DNA of 6,950 nucleotides from Syntrophomonadaceae bacterium (GTDB lineage Bacteria > Bacillota > Syntrophomonadia > Syntrophomonadales > Syntrophomonadaceae), in the NCBI GenBank assembly GCA_012798055.1, contig JAAZOA010000089.1, forward strand, positions 1 through 6,950, given 5' to 3'. Numbering within the stretch: the first letter of the stretch is position 1; each line of letters opens with the position of its first letter. Shown here piece by piece: positions 1-5,557 of this stretch. The notes beneath the pieces are model-generated. The model worked only from the letters and a program-made list of their open reading frames with translations, did no database searches and was not told the origin of the DNA. Made by a program: the position numbers and the translations under genes.

Positions 1-86
1 ATAAGCGCTTCATTGTCAAAGGGCGCTATCTTCTGCAATTCGCTGTTATTCTCTCCGCCGGCCATGATGACGGCGTCATATAACAT
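1..86 (-). CDS. Nucleotidyltransferase-like (NTP_transf/MobA-like) protein, N-terminus only
   Basis: Only the first 28 codons are in the window; the gene runs off the left edge. It starts at ATG 84-86 with an AGGAGG ribosome binding site at 95-100 (8 nt spacing), 13 nt after the stop of the GntR gene, so it is the third gene of the ispE operon. The N-terminus reads MLYDAVIMAGG, a beta strand followed by the glycine-rich nucleotide-binding loop of sugar-phosphate/MobA-type nucleotidyltransferases. The loop continues ENNSEL rather than the usual run to a conserved Arg, and a later EAL may stand where many family members have K-L. From memory, Clostridia often carry an NTP-transferase-like protein of uncertain substrate next to ispE and a GntR gene. 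The family call is moderately sure; the substrate is unknown. Confidence 0.6.
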   Translation of the reverse strand, partial: MLYDAVIMAGGENNSELQKIAPFDNEAL

Positions 87-94
87 ACCCCTAT

Positions 95-100
95 CCTCCT
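95..100 (-). promoter_or_regulatory. Ribosome binding site AGGAGG of the nucleotidyltransferase-like gene
   Basis: A perfect AGGAGG lies 8 nt before ATG 84-86. Its first base is also the last base of the TAA stop (100-102) of the GntR gene, so the two genes are probably translationally coupled. Confidence 0.75.
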
Positions 101-813
101 TAAGCATTGGGTCTTGGGGCTTCCTTGCTCTTCAGGGTTTCCATTTTCAAACATTCGATCAATATATTTTCCGCATTTTCTATGTGCTCGGTAGCCAATT
201 GGCGAGCCATCTGGCTGTCCCGGGCCTGGATAGCTTCAACCAGTTTTTTGTGCTCTTCCAGGGACTCCTTGTTGCGTCCCGGATAGGATAGGGATGCCAA
301 CCGGAAACGCTGGATCTGCTCCCGCAGGTTGCTGATTATGGTGGAAAGCCTCTGATTTCGGCTGGCCTGGTAGAGCAATTCGTGGAAATTGGTATCCACC
401 TGGACCAAGCGATCGATGTCGTTGTTGCGGATGGCTTCCTGTTTTTCCACCAGATTGCGCTCCATAGCCTCCAATTCTTCTTCGGTTATGCGTTCGGCCG
501 CCAAGCCTGCAGCCAGGCCTTCCAGGGCAGCCCGTATCTCGAATACGTCGGCAATATCCTTGAAGGAGAGGTCCGCCACATATGCGCCTTTGCGGGGCAC
601 CATGACAATAAATCCCTCCAGTTCAAGTTTGCGCAGAGCTTCACGGATTGGAGTACGCGAAACTCCCAACTCTTCGGCCATCTGAATTTCCATCAGCCGC
701 TCCCGCGGCTGCAGGGTGCCATTCATGATGGCAGTCCTGATCGCATCCAGGACCAGTTCGCGCAGAGGTTTGTAAGACTCGAGATTTACAGGGGTTAAGC
801 GTCTCTCCGGCAT
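100..813 (-). CDS. GntR-family transcriptional regulator, FadR subfamily with FCD domain
   Basis: A 237-residue DNA-binding regulator. Residues about 14-80 form the GntR winged helix-turn-helix (MAEELGVSRTPIREALRKLE, then a wing with PRKGAYV). Residues about 85-215 form the all-helical FCD ligand domain, and the four residues expected for its metal site are visible: D140, H144, H188 and H210. The ligand is probably a small carboxylate or similar metabolite bound at the metal, but the sequence does not say which. The start is MPER at 811-813: a strong site, GAGGTGAT, precedes it, only 1 nt separates it from the ispE stop, and the domain begins soon after. An upstream in-frame start at 856-858 would overlap ispE and has no clear ribosome site. 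Co-transcription with ispE suggests it senses the state of central or isoprenoid metabolism, but this is inference. The subfamily call is secure; the regulon is unknown. Confidence 0.92.
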   Translation of the reverse strand: MPERRLTPVNLESYKPLRELVLDAIRTAIMNGTLQPRERLMEIQMAEELGVSRTPIREALRKLELEGFIVMVPRKGAYVADLSFKDIADVFEIRAALEGLAAGLAAERITEEELEAMERNLVEKQEAIRNNDIDRLVQVDTNFHELLYQASRNQRLSTIISNLREQIQRFRLASLSYPGRNKESLEEHKKLVEAIQARDSQMARQLATEHIENAENILIECLKMETLKSKEAPRPNA

Positions 814-814
814 T

Positions 815-1681
815 TCAATCACCTCTTCCGTAAGATGAGACCAGATAGCTCTCTTCATACTGGTCCTTCATTATCTTCCATGCCTGGCGGGCTTCTTCCC
901 GGCTCCCGAACAGACCCACTACACTGGGTCCGCTCCCGGACATCAAACTTGCCAGGGCCCGGCATTCGCCTAACTTGTGTTTTATTACTGCTACCTCAGG
1001 ACAGCGGGAAATACTGACTGATTCCAATACGTTTTTCATCTGGGCCGCTAAAGCCATGATATCACATCGGCGCCAGGCTTCAAGGAAAGCCTGGTTGTCG
1101 GGGACGCTCTTAACCTGGCCCAGCCGGAAATTTTGGTATATCTCGGCTGTAGAAAGCTGAAAATCCGGTTTGACCAACACCATTTCAAGGCGAGGCCCCT
1201 CCGGTAAGGCGGTCAATATTTCACCCCGTCCCCTGGCTAGAGCGGTGCCTCCCACAAGGCAGAAGGGCACGTCCGAACCCAACTTAAGCCCCAATGCGCA
1301 CATCCGCTCCGGGGAGAGATGCAAGCCCCACAAACGGTCTATGCCTTTTATCACGGCAGCGGCGTCTGTGCTCCCCCCTGCCAACCCTGCCCCTACAGGT
1401 ATATTTTTCTCGATACATATCTGCAATCCTGCTGCAATCGAAAATTCCTCAAACATCAACCGCGCTGCCTGCCAGGCCAGGTTGGCTTCATCACCCGGTA
1501 TCGCGGCACTGCTGCTTTGAACTTTAATCCCTTCTCCGCCGGGGCACAGGGTAATCCGGTCCTTGAGACTGATCTGCTGCATGACGGTTTCCAATTCATG
1601 ATAGCCATCATCCCTTTTTCCCAGCACATTCAAGGTCAGGTTGATTTTGGCCGGCGCCTCTACCACCAGTCGCTCTTGCAT
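815..1681 (-). CDS. ispE: 4-diphosphocytidyl-2-C-methyl-D-erythritol kinase
   Basis: A cytoplasmic GHMP kinase of 288 residues, normal for IspE. It phosphorylates CDP-methylerythritol with ATP, the fourth step of the MEP (non-mevalonate) isoprenoid pathway. The N-terminus has APAKINL with the expected catalytic Lys12. The ATP-binding GHMP loop is at about 95-109 (PVGAGLAGGSTDAAA). Asp137 in LGSDVPF is the catalytic acid position, and MSGSGP at 247-252 is the C-terminal GHMP motif. Start ATG 1679-1681 has GAGGAG at 1691-1696 (9 nt spacing). It is the first gene of an operon with the GntR gene (1 nt gap) and the nucleotidyltransferase-like gene. In many Bacillota ispE follows veg closely; here about 4 kb of other genes intervene, so it needs its own promoter, and a candidate lies just upstream. 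The identification is secure. Confidence 0.97.
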   Translation of the reverse strand: MQERLVVEAPAKINLTLNVLGKRDDGYHELETVMQQISLKDRITLCPGGEGIKVQSSSAAIPGDEANLAWQAARLMFEEFSIAAGLQICIEKNIPVGAGLAGGSTDAAAVIKGIDRLWGLHLSPERMCALGLKLGSDVPFCLVGGTALARGRGEILTALPEGPRLEMVLVKPDFQLSTAEIYQNFRLGQVKSVPDNQAFLEAWRRCDIMALAAQMKNVLESVSISRCPEVAVIKHKLGECRALASLMSGSGPSVVGLFGSREEARQAWKIMKDQYEESYLVSSYGRGD

Positions 1682-1720
1682 CCCGCCTGACTCCTCACTT
1701 TTTTCTATTTTTTCTATTAT

Positions 1721-1748
1721 AGTATAGCCCTCCGCCGGCCGAAAACAA
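1721..1748 (-). promoter_or_regulatory. Candidate sigma-A promoter for the ispE operon
   Basis: Read on the minus strand there is a -10 TATACT (1721-1726), 16 bp after a weak -35 TTGTTT (1743-1748). A second -10-like TATAAT (1716-1721) overlaps it. The -35 is poor, so the promoter is either moderate or helped by an activator. The initially transcribed region is A-rich, with ATAGAAAAA repeated twice in tandem before the ribosome site. Confidence 0.45.
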
Positions 1749-1761
1749 AAGTTGCTGGATA

Positions 1762-1775
1762 CCCATGATCACGGG
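1762..1775. promoter_or_regulatory. Near-perfect 14-bp palindrome upstream of the ispE promoter (possible operator)
   Basis: cccatgatcacggg is an inverted repeat centred on TGATCA, with only the fourth base pair mismatched. It lies 14 bp upstream of the candidate -35 of the ispE operon. Size and position fit a dimeric regulator such as the GntR protein encoded in this operon, but no known operator of that family is recognised here, and a chance palindrome is possible. Confidence 0.25.
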
Positions 1776-1911
1776 CGCCATTGGCTGGCTTGGATTCACC
1801 CCGTCAGCACTCGGCCAAAAATTATCCCCGCCAAAATATAAATCCTCGCCCTAAAAGTCCGGCCTGGAGCCAGGGGCAAGGGTACCGAAATGGAGTTTTC
1901 CAATCAGCCGA

Positions 1912-2646
1912 TCAAAACACCGCTTCACCTGTTAAGAACATACGGGTCCGTTTATCCTGCGGCGACTGGAACATCCCCTGGGTGGTGCCGGATTCAATGA
2001 TTTTTCCGTCCCACATGAAATAGACCTTGTCAGCCAGGCGCCGGGCTTGAAACAGGTTATGGGTAACCATGATTATGGTCGTCTTCAGTTCCCGATTGAT
2101 CTGCTTGATATATTTTTCTATATCCAGTGAACTGTGGGGGTCGATATTGGCGGTCGGTTCATCCAGGAACAGTACCTGGGGTTTTACCGCCAGGGCCCTG
2201 GCGATGGCTACTTTCTGCTGTTACCCGCCTGAAAAGCCGCGAGCATCCTGCTTGAGAAAAGGGGTCATCCCCACCAGCTCCAAGGCCTCTTCCACCCTCT
2301 GTTTGACTTCTTTCCCCCTCTGTCCGCGGACCTTCATGCCATAGGCCACATTGTAGAACACAGTCCCTTCGAACATGAACGCGGTCTGGGTGACCATGGC
2401 CATCTGCCTCCGCAGTCGCAGGAGCTGGTCCTTCCCCCAGTCCACCCCCTCCCCCAGTACCTCGACCCGGCCAGCGGAGTTGCGGTGCAAAAGAGCCAGG
2501 ATGCGCAGGATGGTAGTCTTGCCGCACCCATTGGGACCCAGCATGGCATAAATCTCTTTTCCGGGTATGGTGAGCTCGGGCACATTCAGGACCTCGCGAG
2601 CACCAAAGCTCTTGGTCACCTCATGTAATCTGAATAATGGTTGCAT
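1912..2646 (-). pseudogene. tupC: Tungstate ABC transporter ATP-binding protein, interrupted by an in-frame TAA
   Basis: The frame spans 244 codons from ATG 2644-2646 (AGAGG at 2657-2661) to TGA 1912-1914, the normal length for this ATPase, which energises tungstate uptake at the inner face of the membrane. Codon 142 (2221-2223) is TAA. Before the stop: Walker A GPNGCGKTT (37-45), Q-loop Gln87 and the start of the signature, FSGG (138-141). After it, in the same frame and without another stop: QQKVAIARAL, Walker B VLFLDEP (158-164), D-loop, and H-loop VTHN (194-197). The interrupted position is the one normally held by Glu or Gln in SGG(E/Q)QQ, so one base change from GAA or CAA explains it. 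The 141-residue product would lack Walker B and be inactive. The first 26 nt overlap tupB. Either a very recent nonsense mutation, a sequence error, or read-through; the undecayed 3' half argues for a recent event. Confidence 0.85.
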
Positions 2647-3340
2647 ATTGAAATGACCTCTTTTCGATCAGGTTGATGATCATAATCAAGATGGATGCAA
2701 TGGCCAGGAGGATCAGCCCGATAGCTATGGCCCGGGCATCATTGCCCATCCTGGTCTCCAGGACGATGGAAGTAGTCATGACCCGGGTAAAACCGTGGAT
2801 GTTGCCGCCCACCATCATCACCGCGCCTACTTCAGCAATGACCCGGCCCAGAGCAGTGGTCAAGGCGCCGATAATCCCAATACGCGACTCCCTTATTATG
2901 GCCCAGGCGGCCTGGCGCCTTGAGGCTCCCAGCGTAACAGCAGTGTCATATACTTCCTGGCGCTGGGACTGCACCGAGCGCACGGTCAGTCCGGTCACTA
3001 TGGGGAAGGCCAGCACTACCTGGGCGATGATCATGGCTGTGGGAGTGAACAGCAGCTGGTATCGACCAAAAGGGCCCTGGCTGGTGAGCAGCAGATACAC
3101 CAATAAACCGGCCAGCACCGGAGGTAATCCCATCAGCGTATAGATGATATTGAGCATACCTCGCCTTCCTGGAAACTTCTTCAAAGCCAAAGCCGAACCG
3201 AAGGGGATGCCCAATATACCGGCTATCACAAGGGCGGTCAGCGAGACCCGCAGGGACAAAAGGGTTATCTGGATCAGCTCTGGATCCAAAGCCAATATTA
3301 ATACGATGGCTTGTCTAAGTCCTTCGAGTAAAGTCTGCAA
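2621..3340 (-). CDS. tupB: Tungstate ABC transporter permease
   Basis: A 239-residue integral membrane permease that forms the channel for tungstate together with the TupA binding protein and the TupC ATPase. Hydrophobic segments lie near residues 22-55, 63-86, 99-120, 155-178 and 202-224. The cytoplasmic loop that contacts the ATPase is visible at about 129-155 (EVYDTAVTLGAS, then IIRESRIG). The stretch AEVGAVMMVGGNI at 169-181 followed by TRVMTTSIVLETRMG is typical of TupB/WtpB-type permeases. The start is TTG 3338-3340: AGGAGG at 3350-3355 is 9 nt away. The nearby ATG 3343-3345 is out of frame and opens only a 15-codon frame. The gene ends 26 nt inside tupC, implying translational coupling. 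A 193-bp hairpin-rich gap separates it from tupA. Molybdate cannot be excluded as a substrate, but the family points to tungstate. Confidence 0.93.
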   Translation of the reverse strand: MQTLLEGLRQAIVLILALDPELIQITLLSLRVSLTALVIAGILGIPFGSALALKKFPGRRGMLNIIYTLMGLPPVLAGLLVYLLLTSQGPFGRYQLLFTPTAMIIAQVVLAFPIVTGLTVRSVQSQRQEVYDTAVTLGASRRQAAWAIIRESRIGIIGALTTALGRVIAEVGAVMMVGGNIHGFTRVMTTSIVLETRMGNDARAIAIGLILLAIASILIMIINLIEKRSFQYATIIQIT

Positions 3341-3349
3341 AACATTGTT

Positions 3350-3355
3350 CCTCCT
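3350..3355 (-). promoter_or_regulatory. Ribosome binding site that fixes the TTG start of tupB
   Basis: AGGAGG is 9 nt from TTG (3338-3340) but only 4 nt from the out-of-frame ATG (3343-3345). The spacing and the protein frame both favour TTG. Confidence 0.8.
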
Positions 3356-3369
3356 GGTCCATACAGATG

Positions 3370-3396
3370 AATCTCCGGCAGAAAAGCCTGGAGATT
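3370..3396 (-). repeat. Hairpin just upstream of the tupB ribosome site
   Basis: Inverted repeat aatctcc/ggagatt (3370-3376 and 3390-3396), extended by ggc/gcc with one bulged base and a 6-nt loop. In the mRNA it ends about 15 nt before AGGAGG. No T-run follows it in the direction of tupB, so it is not a terminator; it could affect mRNA stability or tupB translation. Confidence 0.5.
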
Positions 3397-3486
3397 GGAT
3401 CCCGCCTGATGGGATTAATGGCCAGGGATGGCTGCCTTCTGCCCAAGGGCGGACCTTTTCAATTTTAACACAAGTCTACAATGGAA

Positions 3487-3518
3487 CAGGAGCAGGCTTT
3501 TATACTTTCCTGCTCCTG
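3487..3518 (-). repeat. Strong hairpin in the tupA-tupB gap (mRNA stabiliser or processing site)
   Basis: A perfect 10-bp inverted repeat caggagcagg/cctgctcctg (3487-3496 and 3509-3518) with a 12-nt AT-rich loop, starting 16 nt after the tupA stop. It lacks a following U-tract on the tupA strand. Such hairpins after binding-protein genes commonly protect the upstream mRNA and let the binding protein be made in excess over the permease, as known for malE/malF. That role is inferred here. A smaller ataaac/gtttat hairpin (3522-3537) overlaps the tupA stop codon. Confidence 0.6.
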
Positions 3519-3533
3519 GCCATAAACACACGT

Positions 3534-4400
3534 TTATTTTACTGGTACTGCGTCCGGGAAGAAAAGCGAACCGCCGTATTTATCCTTGCCGAATTCAGAT
3601 ATCAGCTTCTGGATCTTTTCTGAGGTTATCCAGTTGATGAACAGGTTGGCCCCATCCATGTCCACATTGGGGAATTTGGCTTTGTTCACCGCAATGACCC
3701 CATAGGGGTTAAGCAGGGGCTTATCGCCTTCTACCATAATTTCCAGCTGGTAATTGGCTTTCAGGGCCAGGAAAGTCGCACGGTCGATGAGGGTGTAGCC
3801 TTTCAGTTCATTGGTTACTCTAAAGGTGTCACCCATGCCCATGCCCACGTTCTTGTACCAGTCACCGGTGGGAGTGATCTCCGCCTTTTTCCATATGTCG
3901 AGTTCCTTGGTGTTTGTGCCCGATTTATCGCCGCGGGATACGAAAGTGGCTTTGGCTTCAGCGATCTTCTTGAATGCGGCCACACTGTCGGTAAGGCCTT
4001 TGATCTTGGCCGGATCGCTGGCCGGGCCGATGATGATAAAATCGTTGTGCATTACATCCTTGCGGTTTACCCCATAACCATCTGCGACGAATTTATCCTC
4101 TGCTGCCCGGGAATGGACCAGGAGCACATCCACATCTCCTTTGGCCCCCATTTCCATGGCCGCACCTGAGCCGACCGCGATGATCTGCAGATCATAGCCG
4201 CTCTCTTTTTCGAATTCAGGCTCCAGTACCCCCAGCAAACCGGAATCCTGGGTGCTGGTGGTAGTAGCCAACTTAAGAACCTTGCCGGTGCCTGGCAGGG
4301 CCGGAGCCGGTATCTCCGCGGCTTTCCTCGTGCAACCTCCGCCCAGTGAGGCAATAGCAAAAACCAAAACCATAATCAGGGTTATACTCGTCTTCTTCAA
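3534..4400 (-). CDS. tupA: Tungstate-binding lipoprotein of the ABC transporter
   Basis: A 288-residue extracellular solute-binding protein that captures tungstate and hands it to the permease. The N-terminus MKKTSITLIM plus a hydrophobic stretch to about residue 19 is a signal peptide. Cys23 in LGGGC is the probable lipidation site, although Gly at -3 and -2 makes a weak lipobox. The mature protein starts its fold with KLATTTSTQDSGLL (43-56), the oxyanion-binding signature of TupA, then GDVDVLLVHS (88-97), SRGDKSGT (155-162) and NPYGVIAVN (231-239). The start is TTG 4398-4400, with AGGAGG at 4411-4416 and 10 nt spacing. The frame is open upstream to 4787, but that stretch crosses the promoter and leader RNA and has no ribosome site. 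First gene of the tup operon, downstream of a long structured leader. Function is confident; tungstate versus molybdate rests on family resemblance. Confidence 0.93.
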   Translation of the reverse strand: MKKTSITLIMVLVFAIASLGGGCTRKAAEIPAPALPGTGKVLKLATTTSTQDSGLLGVLEPEFEKESGYDLQIIAVGSGAAMEMGAKGDVDVLLVHSRAAEDKFVADGYGVNRKDVMHNDFIIIGPASDPAKIKGLTDSVAAFKKIAEAKATFVSRGDKSGTNTKELDIWKKAEITPTGDWYKNVGMGMGDTFRVTNELKGYTLIDRATFLALKANYQLEIMVEGDKPLLNPYGVIAVNKAKFPNVDMDGANLFINWITSEKIQKLISEFGKDKYGGSLFFPDAVPVK

Positions 4401-4410
4401 ATCATCCAGT

Positions 4411-4416
4411 CCTCCT
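4411..4416 (-). promoter_or_regulatory. Ribosome binding site that fixes the TTG start of tupA
   Basis: AGGAGG lies 10 nt before TTG 4398-4400. A decoy ATG (4403-4405) lies between them and reads ATG ATT TGA, a two-codon frame whose stop overlaps the TTG. Confidence 0.8.
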
Positions 4417-4449
4417 TCAAATCCAGCATTATTTAGACTAATCCAATGC

Positions 4450-4501
4450 TTGCCTTGCACATCCTGCCTCAAAAAAAAAGAGGCATACCTGCGTAAGGCA
4501 A
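4450..4501 (-). promoter_or_regulatory. Alternative long hairpin of the tup leader, with U9 in its apical loop
   Basis: On the minus-strand RNA, UUGCCUU (4495-4501) pairs perfectly with AAGGCAA (4450-4456). One A/C mismatch further in, CGCA pairs with UGUG, and after a small internal loop UGCCUC (4480-4485) pairs with GAGGCA (4465-4470), leaving the nine U residues as loop. About 17 bp form in total. It uses both strands of the terminator stem and is therefore mutually exclusive with it. This looks like the second state of a riboswitch expression platform; the role is inferred. Confidence 0.5.
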
Positions 4502-4509
4502 TGCAACTC
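4471..4509 (-). terminator. Rho-independent attenuator in the tup leader
   Basis: Read on the minus strand: GAG, UU bulge, GCA, U bulge, UGCC, a 7-nt loop, then GGUA, UGC and CUC, followed immediately by nine U (4471-4479). The stem is about 10 bp with two small bulges, and the U-tract is excellent. It sits about 70 nt before the tupA start and directly after the aptamer-like fold (its 5' base is adjacent to the closing stem), as expected for transcriptional control by a riboswitch. Confidence 0.6.
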
Positions 4510-4627
4510 ATCATTCCTATGGCATCGCTCCTTTCCGCACCGGGAGGCACAGCTGTTTCCATCTGCACCCTATAGGTCCATGATCCTTGACTTTCCAGCT
4601 TTAGGACAATGGACTCGGAGACATGAT
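4510..4627 (-). ncRNA. Candidate Moco/Tuco (molybdenum or tungsten cofactor) riboswitch aptamer
   Basis: The leader of the tup operon folds into a multi-arm RNA. A closing stem AUCAU/AUGAU joins 4623-4627 to 4510-4514. The first arm GUCCAU/AUGGAC (4609-4614 with 4576-4581) is capped internally by GCU-GGAA-AGU, a GNRA tetraloop (4593-4596). A second stem CUAU/AUAG (4572-4575 with 4517-4520) carries a 7-bp hairpin GGUGCAG/CUGUGCC (4563-4569 with 4546-4552) and a CCG-GUG-CGG hairpin followed by AAAGGAGCGAUGCC. That last purine-rich segment and the GNRA loop resemble, from memory, the conserved core of the Moco RNA family, whose members control molybdenum cofactor genes and Mo/W transporters. Position between a strong promoter and an attenuator upstream of a tungstate importer supports this. 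Pairings were drawn by eye; another structured leader class is possible. Confidence 0.62.
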
Positions 4628-4644
4628 ATTCTCTTCTAGAGCTA

Positions 4645-4673
4645 ATATTAAATAAACGCTGACTACTTTGCAA
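4645..4673 (-). promoter_or_regulatory. Sigma-A promoter of the tup operon
   Basis: On the minus strand: -35 TTGCAA (4668-4673), 17-bp spacer, -10 TAATAT (4645-4650). Transcription should start near 4637-4639, giving a leader of about 235 nt before the tupA TTG, long enough to hold the aptamer-like fold and the attenuator. Confidence 0.75.
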
Positions 4674-4697
4674 CACCCGGCCTGATTTTCTGCAGCA

Positions 4698-4727
4698 TAG
4701 ACTCCCGGGGCTCAAAATAGTTATACT
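4698..4727 (+). promoter_or_regulatory. Candidate sigma-A promoter of the hydrolase gene
   Basis: -35-like TAGACT (4698-4703), 18-bp spacer, -10 TATACT (4722-4727). Start of transcription is expected near 4734, leaving a short leader with the ribosome site AAAGGAG (4745-4751). Confidence 0.5.
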
Positions 4728-4761
4728 GGAATCAGCTGAACTGCAAAGGAGATGAATTGCG

Positions 4762-5517
4762 ATGGCTTCTATCAATATTTCAGGCACTGACTGGTTTTTC
4801 CAGCATCAGCCCGGCACCAGATACCCGGGCACACTGGTGTTTATCCACGGCAGCGGCGGGAGTCACCATTTGTGGGAAGCCCAGATGGATCTGGGCTTCG
4901 ACTGCATTGCCCTGGACCTGCCCGGGCATGGCCAATCGGGGGGCCAACCCGCCGCCAGCATCAGTGATTACGCTGCGGCCGTATCTGAGTTTCTGGCCCA
5001 GATGCAACTCAGCCGGCCTGTTTACCTGGCAGGCCACTCCATGGGTGCGGCTATAACCCTCACCTGTGCATTGCGCCAACCAGATCTTCTGGACGGCATC
5101 ATCCTGATCGGGGCTGGCCCGCGCATGAAGGTCATGCCCTCTTTCCTGGATGCCTTGCGCTCCGGTAATAGCGATCCTGGTTTTTTCAAGCTGGCCTTTT
5201 CGCCCGATGCCCCGGCGCAGATGGTGGATGACATGGTCCAGACCATATCCCTGGTTCCAGCGGAGGTGCTCTATGCCGACTTCTCTGCCTGCAACGATTT
5301 CGACATCAGCCAGGAACTGGAGGGGATCCGTTTACCCGCCTTGCTTATTGTGGGTGTGGACGACAAGCTGACCCCGCAGAAGCTTGCCCAGTATATTTCC
5401 GACCACCTAACCCGCGCTCGTCTGGAGGTCATCTCCGGAGCCGGGCATTTTGTGATGATCGAAAAACCCATAGAGGTCAACCGTTTGATAACGGATTTCT
5501 GTACCCAGCCCCGGTAA
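4762..5517 (+). CDS. Alpha/beta hydrolase (esterase/lipase-like), substrate unknown
   Basis: A 251-residue cytoplasmic alpha/beta-hydrolase fold protein with no signal peptide. The oxyanion-hole motif HGSGG is at 29-33, followed by the typical LDLPGHGQS (51-59). The nucleophile elbow is GHSMG with Ser93. The acid is Asp201 in GVDDKLTP, and the catalytic His229 lies in GAGHF. The triad is complete, so it should be active on an ester, thioester or similar bond. A cap of about 55 residues (124-180) sits between strand 6 and the C-terminal triad part and would set substrate choice. Start ATG has AAAGGAG 10 nt upstream. It is transcribed divergently from the tup operon with its own promoter; no functional link to tungstate is evident. 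No clear terminator separates it from the next small gene. Confidence 0.9.
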   Translation: MASINISGTDWFFQHQPGTRYPGTLVFIHGSGGSHHLWEAQMDLGFDCIALDLPGHGQSGGQPAASISDYAAAVSEFLAQMQLSRPVYLAGHSMGAAITLTCALRQPDLLDGIILIGAGPRMKVMPSFLDALRSGNSDPGFFKLAFSPDAPAQMVDDMVQTISLVPAEVLYADFSACNDFDISQELEGIRLPALLIVGVDDKLTPQKLAQYISDHLTRARLEVISGAGHFVMIEKPIEVNRLITDFCTQPR

Positions 5518-5557
5518 TTGCCCCCAAACTATCCCCGAACATTTATTCTTTTTTTGC

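Larger units (their letters stand above)
1682..1911. other. 230-bp gap between the tupC frame and ispE, no gene seen
   Basis: No convincing reading frame with a ribosome site is seen on either strand. It holds the candidate ispE promoter, the 14-bp palindrome and, just after the tupC stop, a short CCTGG/CCAGG inverted repeat (about 1862-1873) with no T-run. No clear Rho-independent terminator for the tup operon is visible, so read-through into ispE is possible. Confidence 0.5.
4401..4761. other. Divergent regulatory region between tupA and the hydrolase gene
   Basis: This 361-bp interval has no convincing gene. The left two thirds are the tup leader RNA; the rest holds the back-to-back tup and hydrolase promoters. 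The two -35 regions lie about 25 bp apart (4673 and 4698), so a regulator bound between them could act on both. Confidence 0.7.

Noticed and set aside
814..858. Longer 252-residue GntR protein starting inside ispE
   Set aside because: The MPER start at 813 has a far better ribosome site and is followed directly by the DNA-binding domain; the extra 15 residues are not part of the family.
2221..2223. Recoding of the tupC stop as selenocysteine or pyrrolysine
   Set aside because: The codon is TAA, not TGA or TAG, and the position is normally Glu or Gln, so neither amino acid is expected.
2159..2527. 122-residue frame overlapping tupC on the same strand that spans the TAA
   Set aside because: It is in another frame, reads as Gly/Arg-rich noise without ABC motifs, and does not restore Walker B; a frameshift cannot explain the stop because the same tupC frame continues correctly on the other side.
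4471..4479. Nine-A tract (U9 in the RNA) as a phase-variable homopolymer
   Set aside because: It lies in a non-coding leader and is better explained as the U-tract of the attenuator, though length variation could still alter termination.
4401..4787. N-terminal extension of the tupA frame to 417 residues
   Set aside because: It would run back through the leader RNA, the tup promoter and into the hydrolase start, has no ribosome site, and would bury the signal peptide and Cys23 in the middle of the protein.
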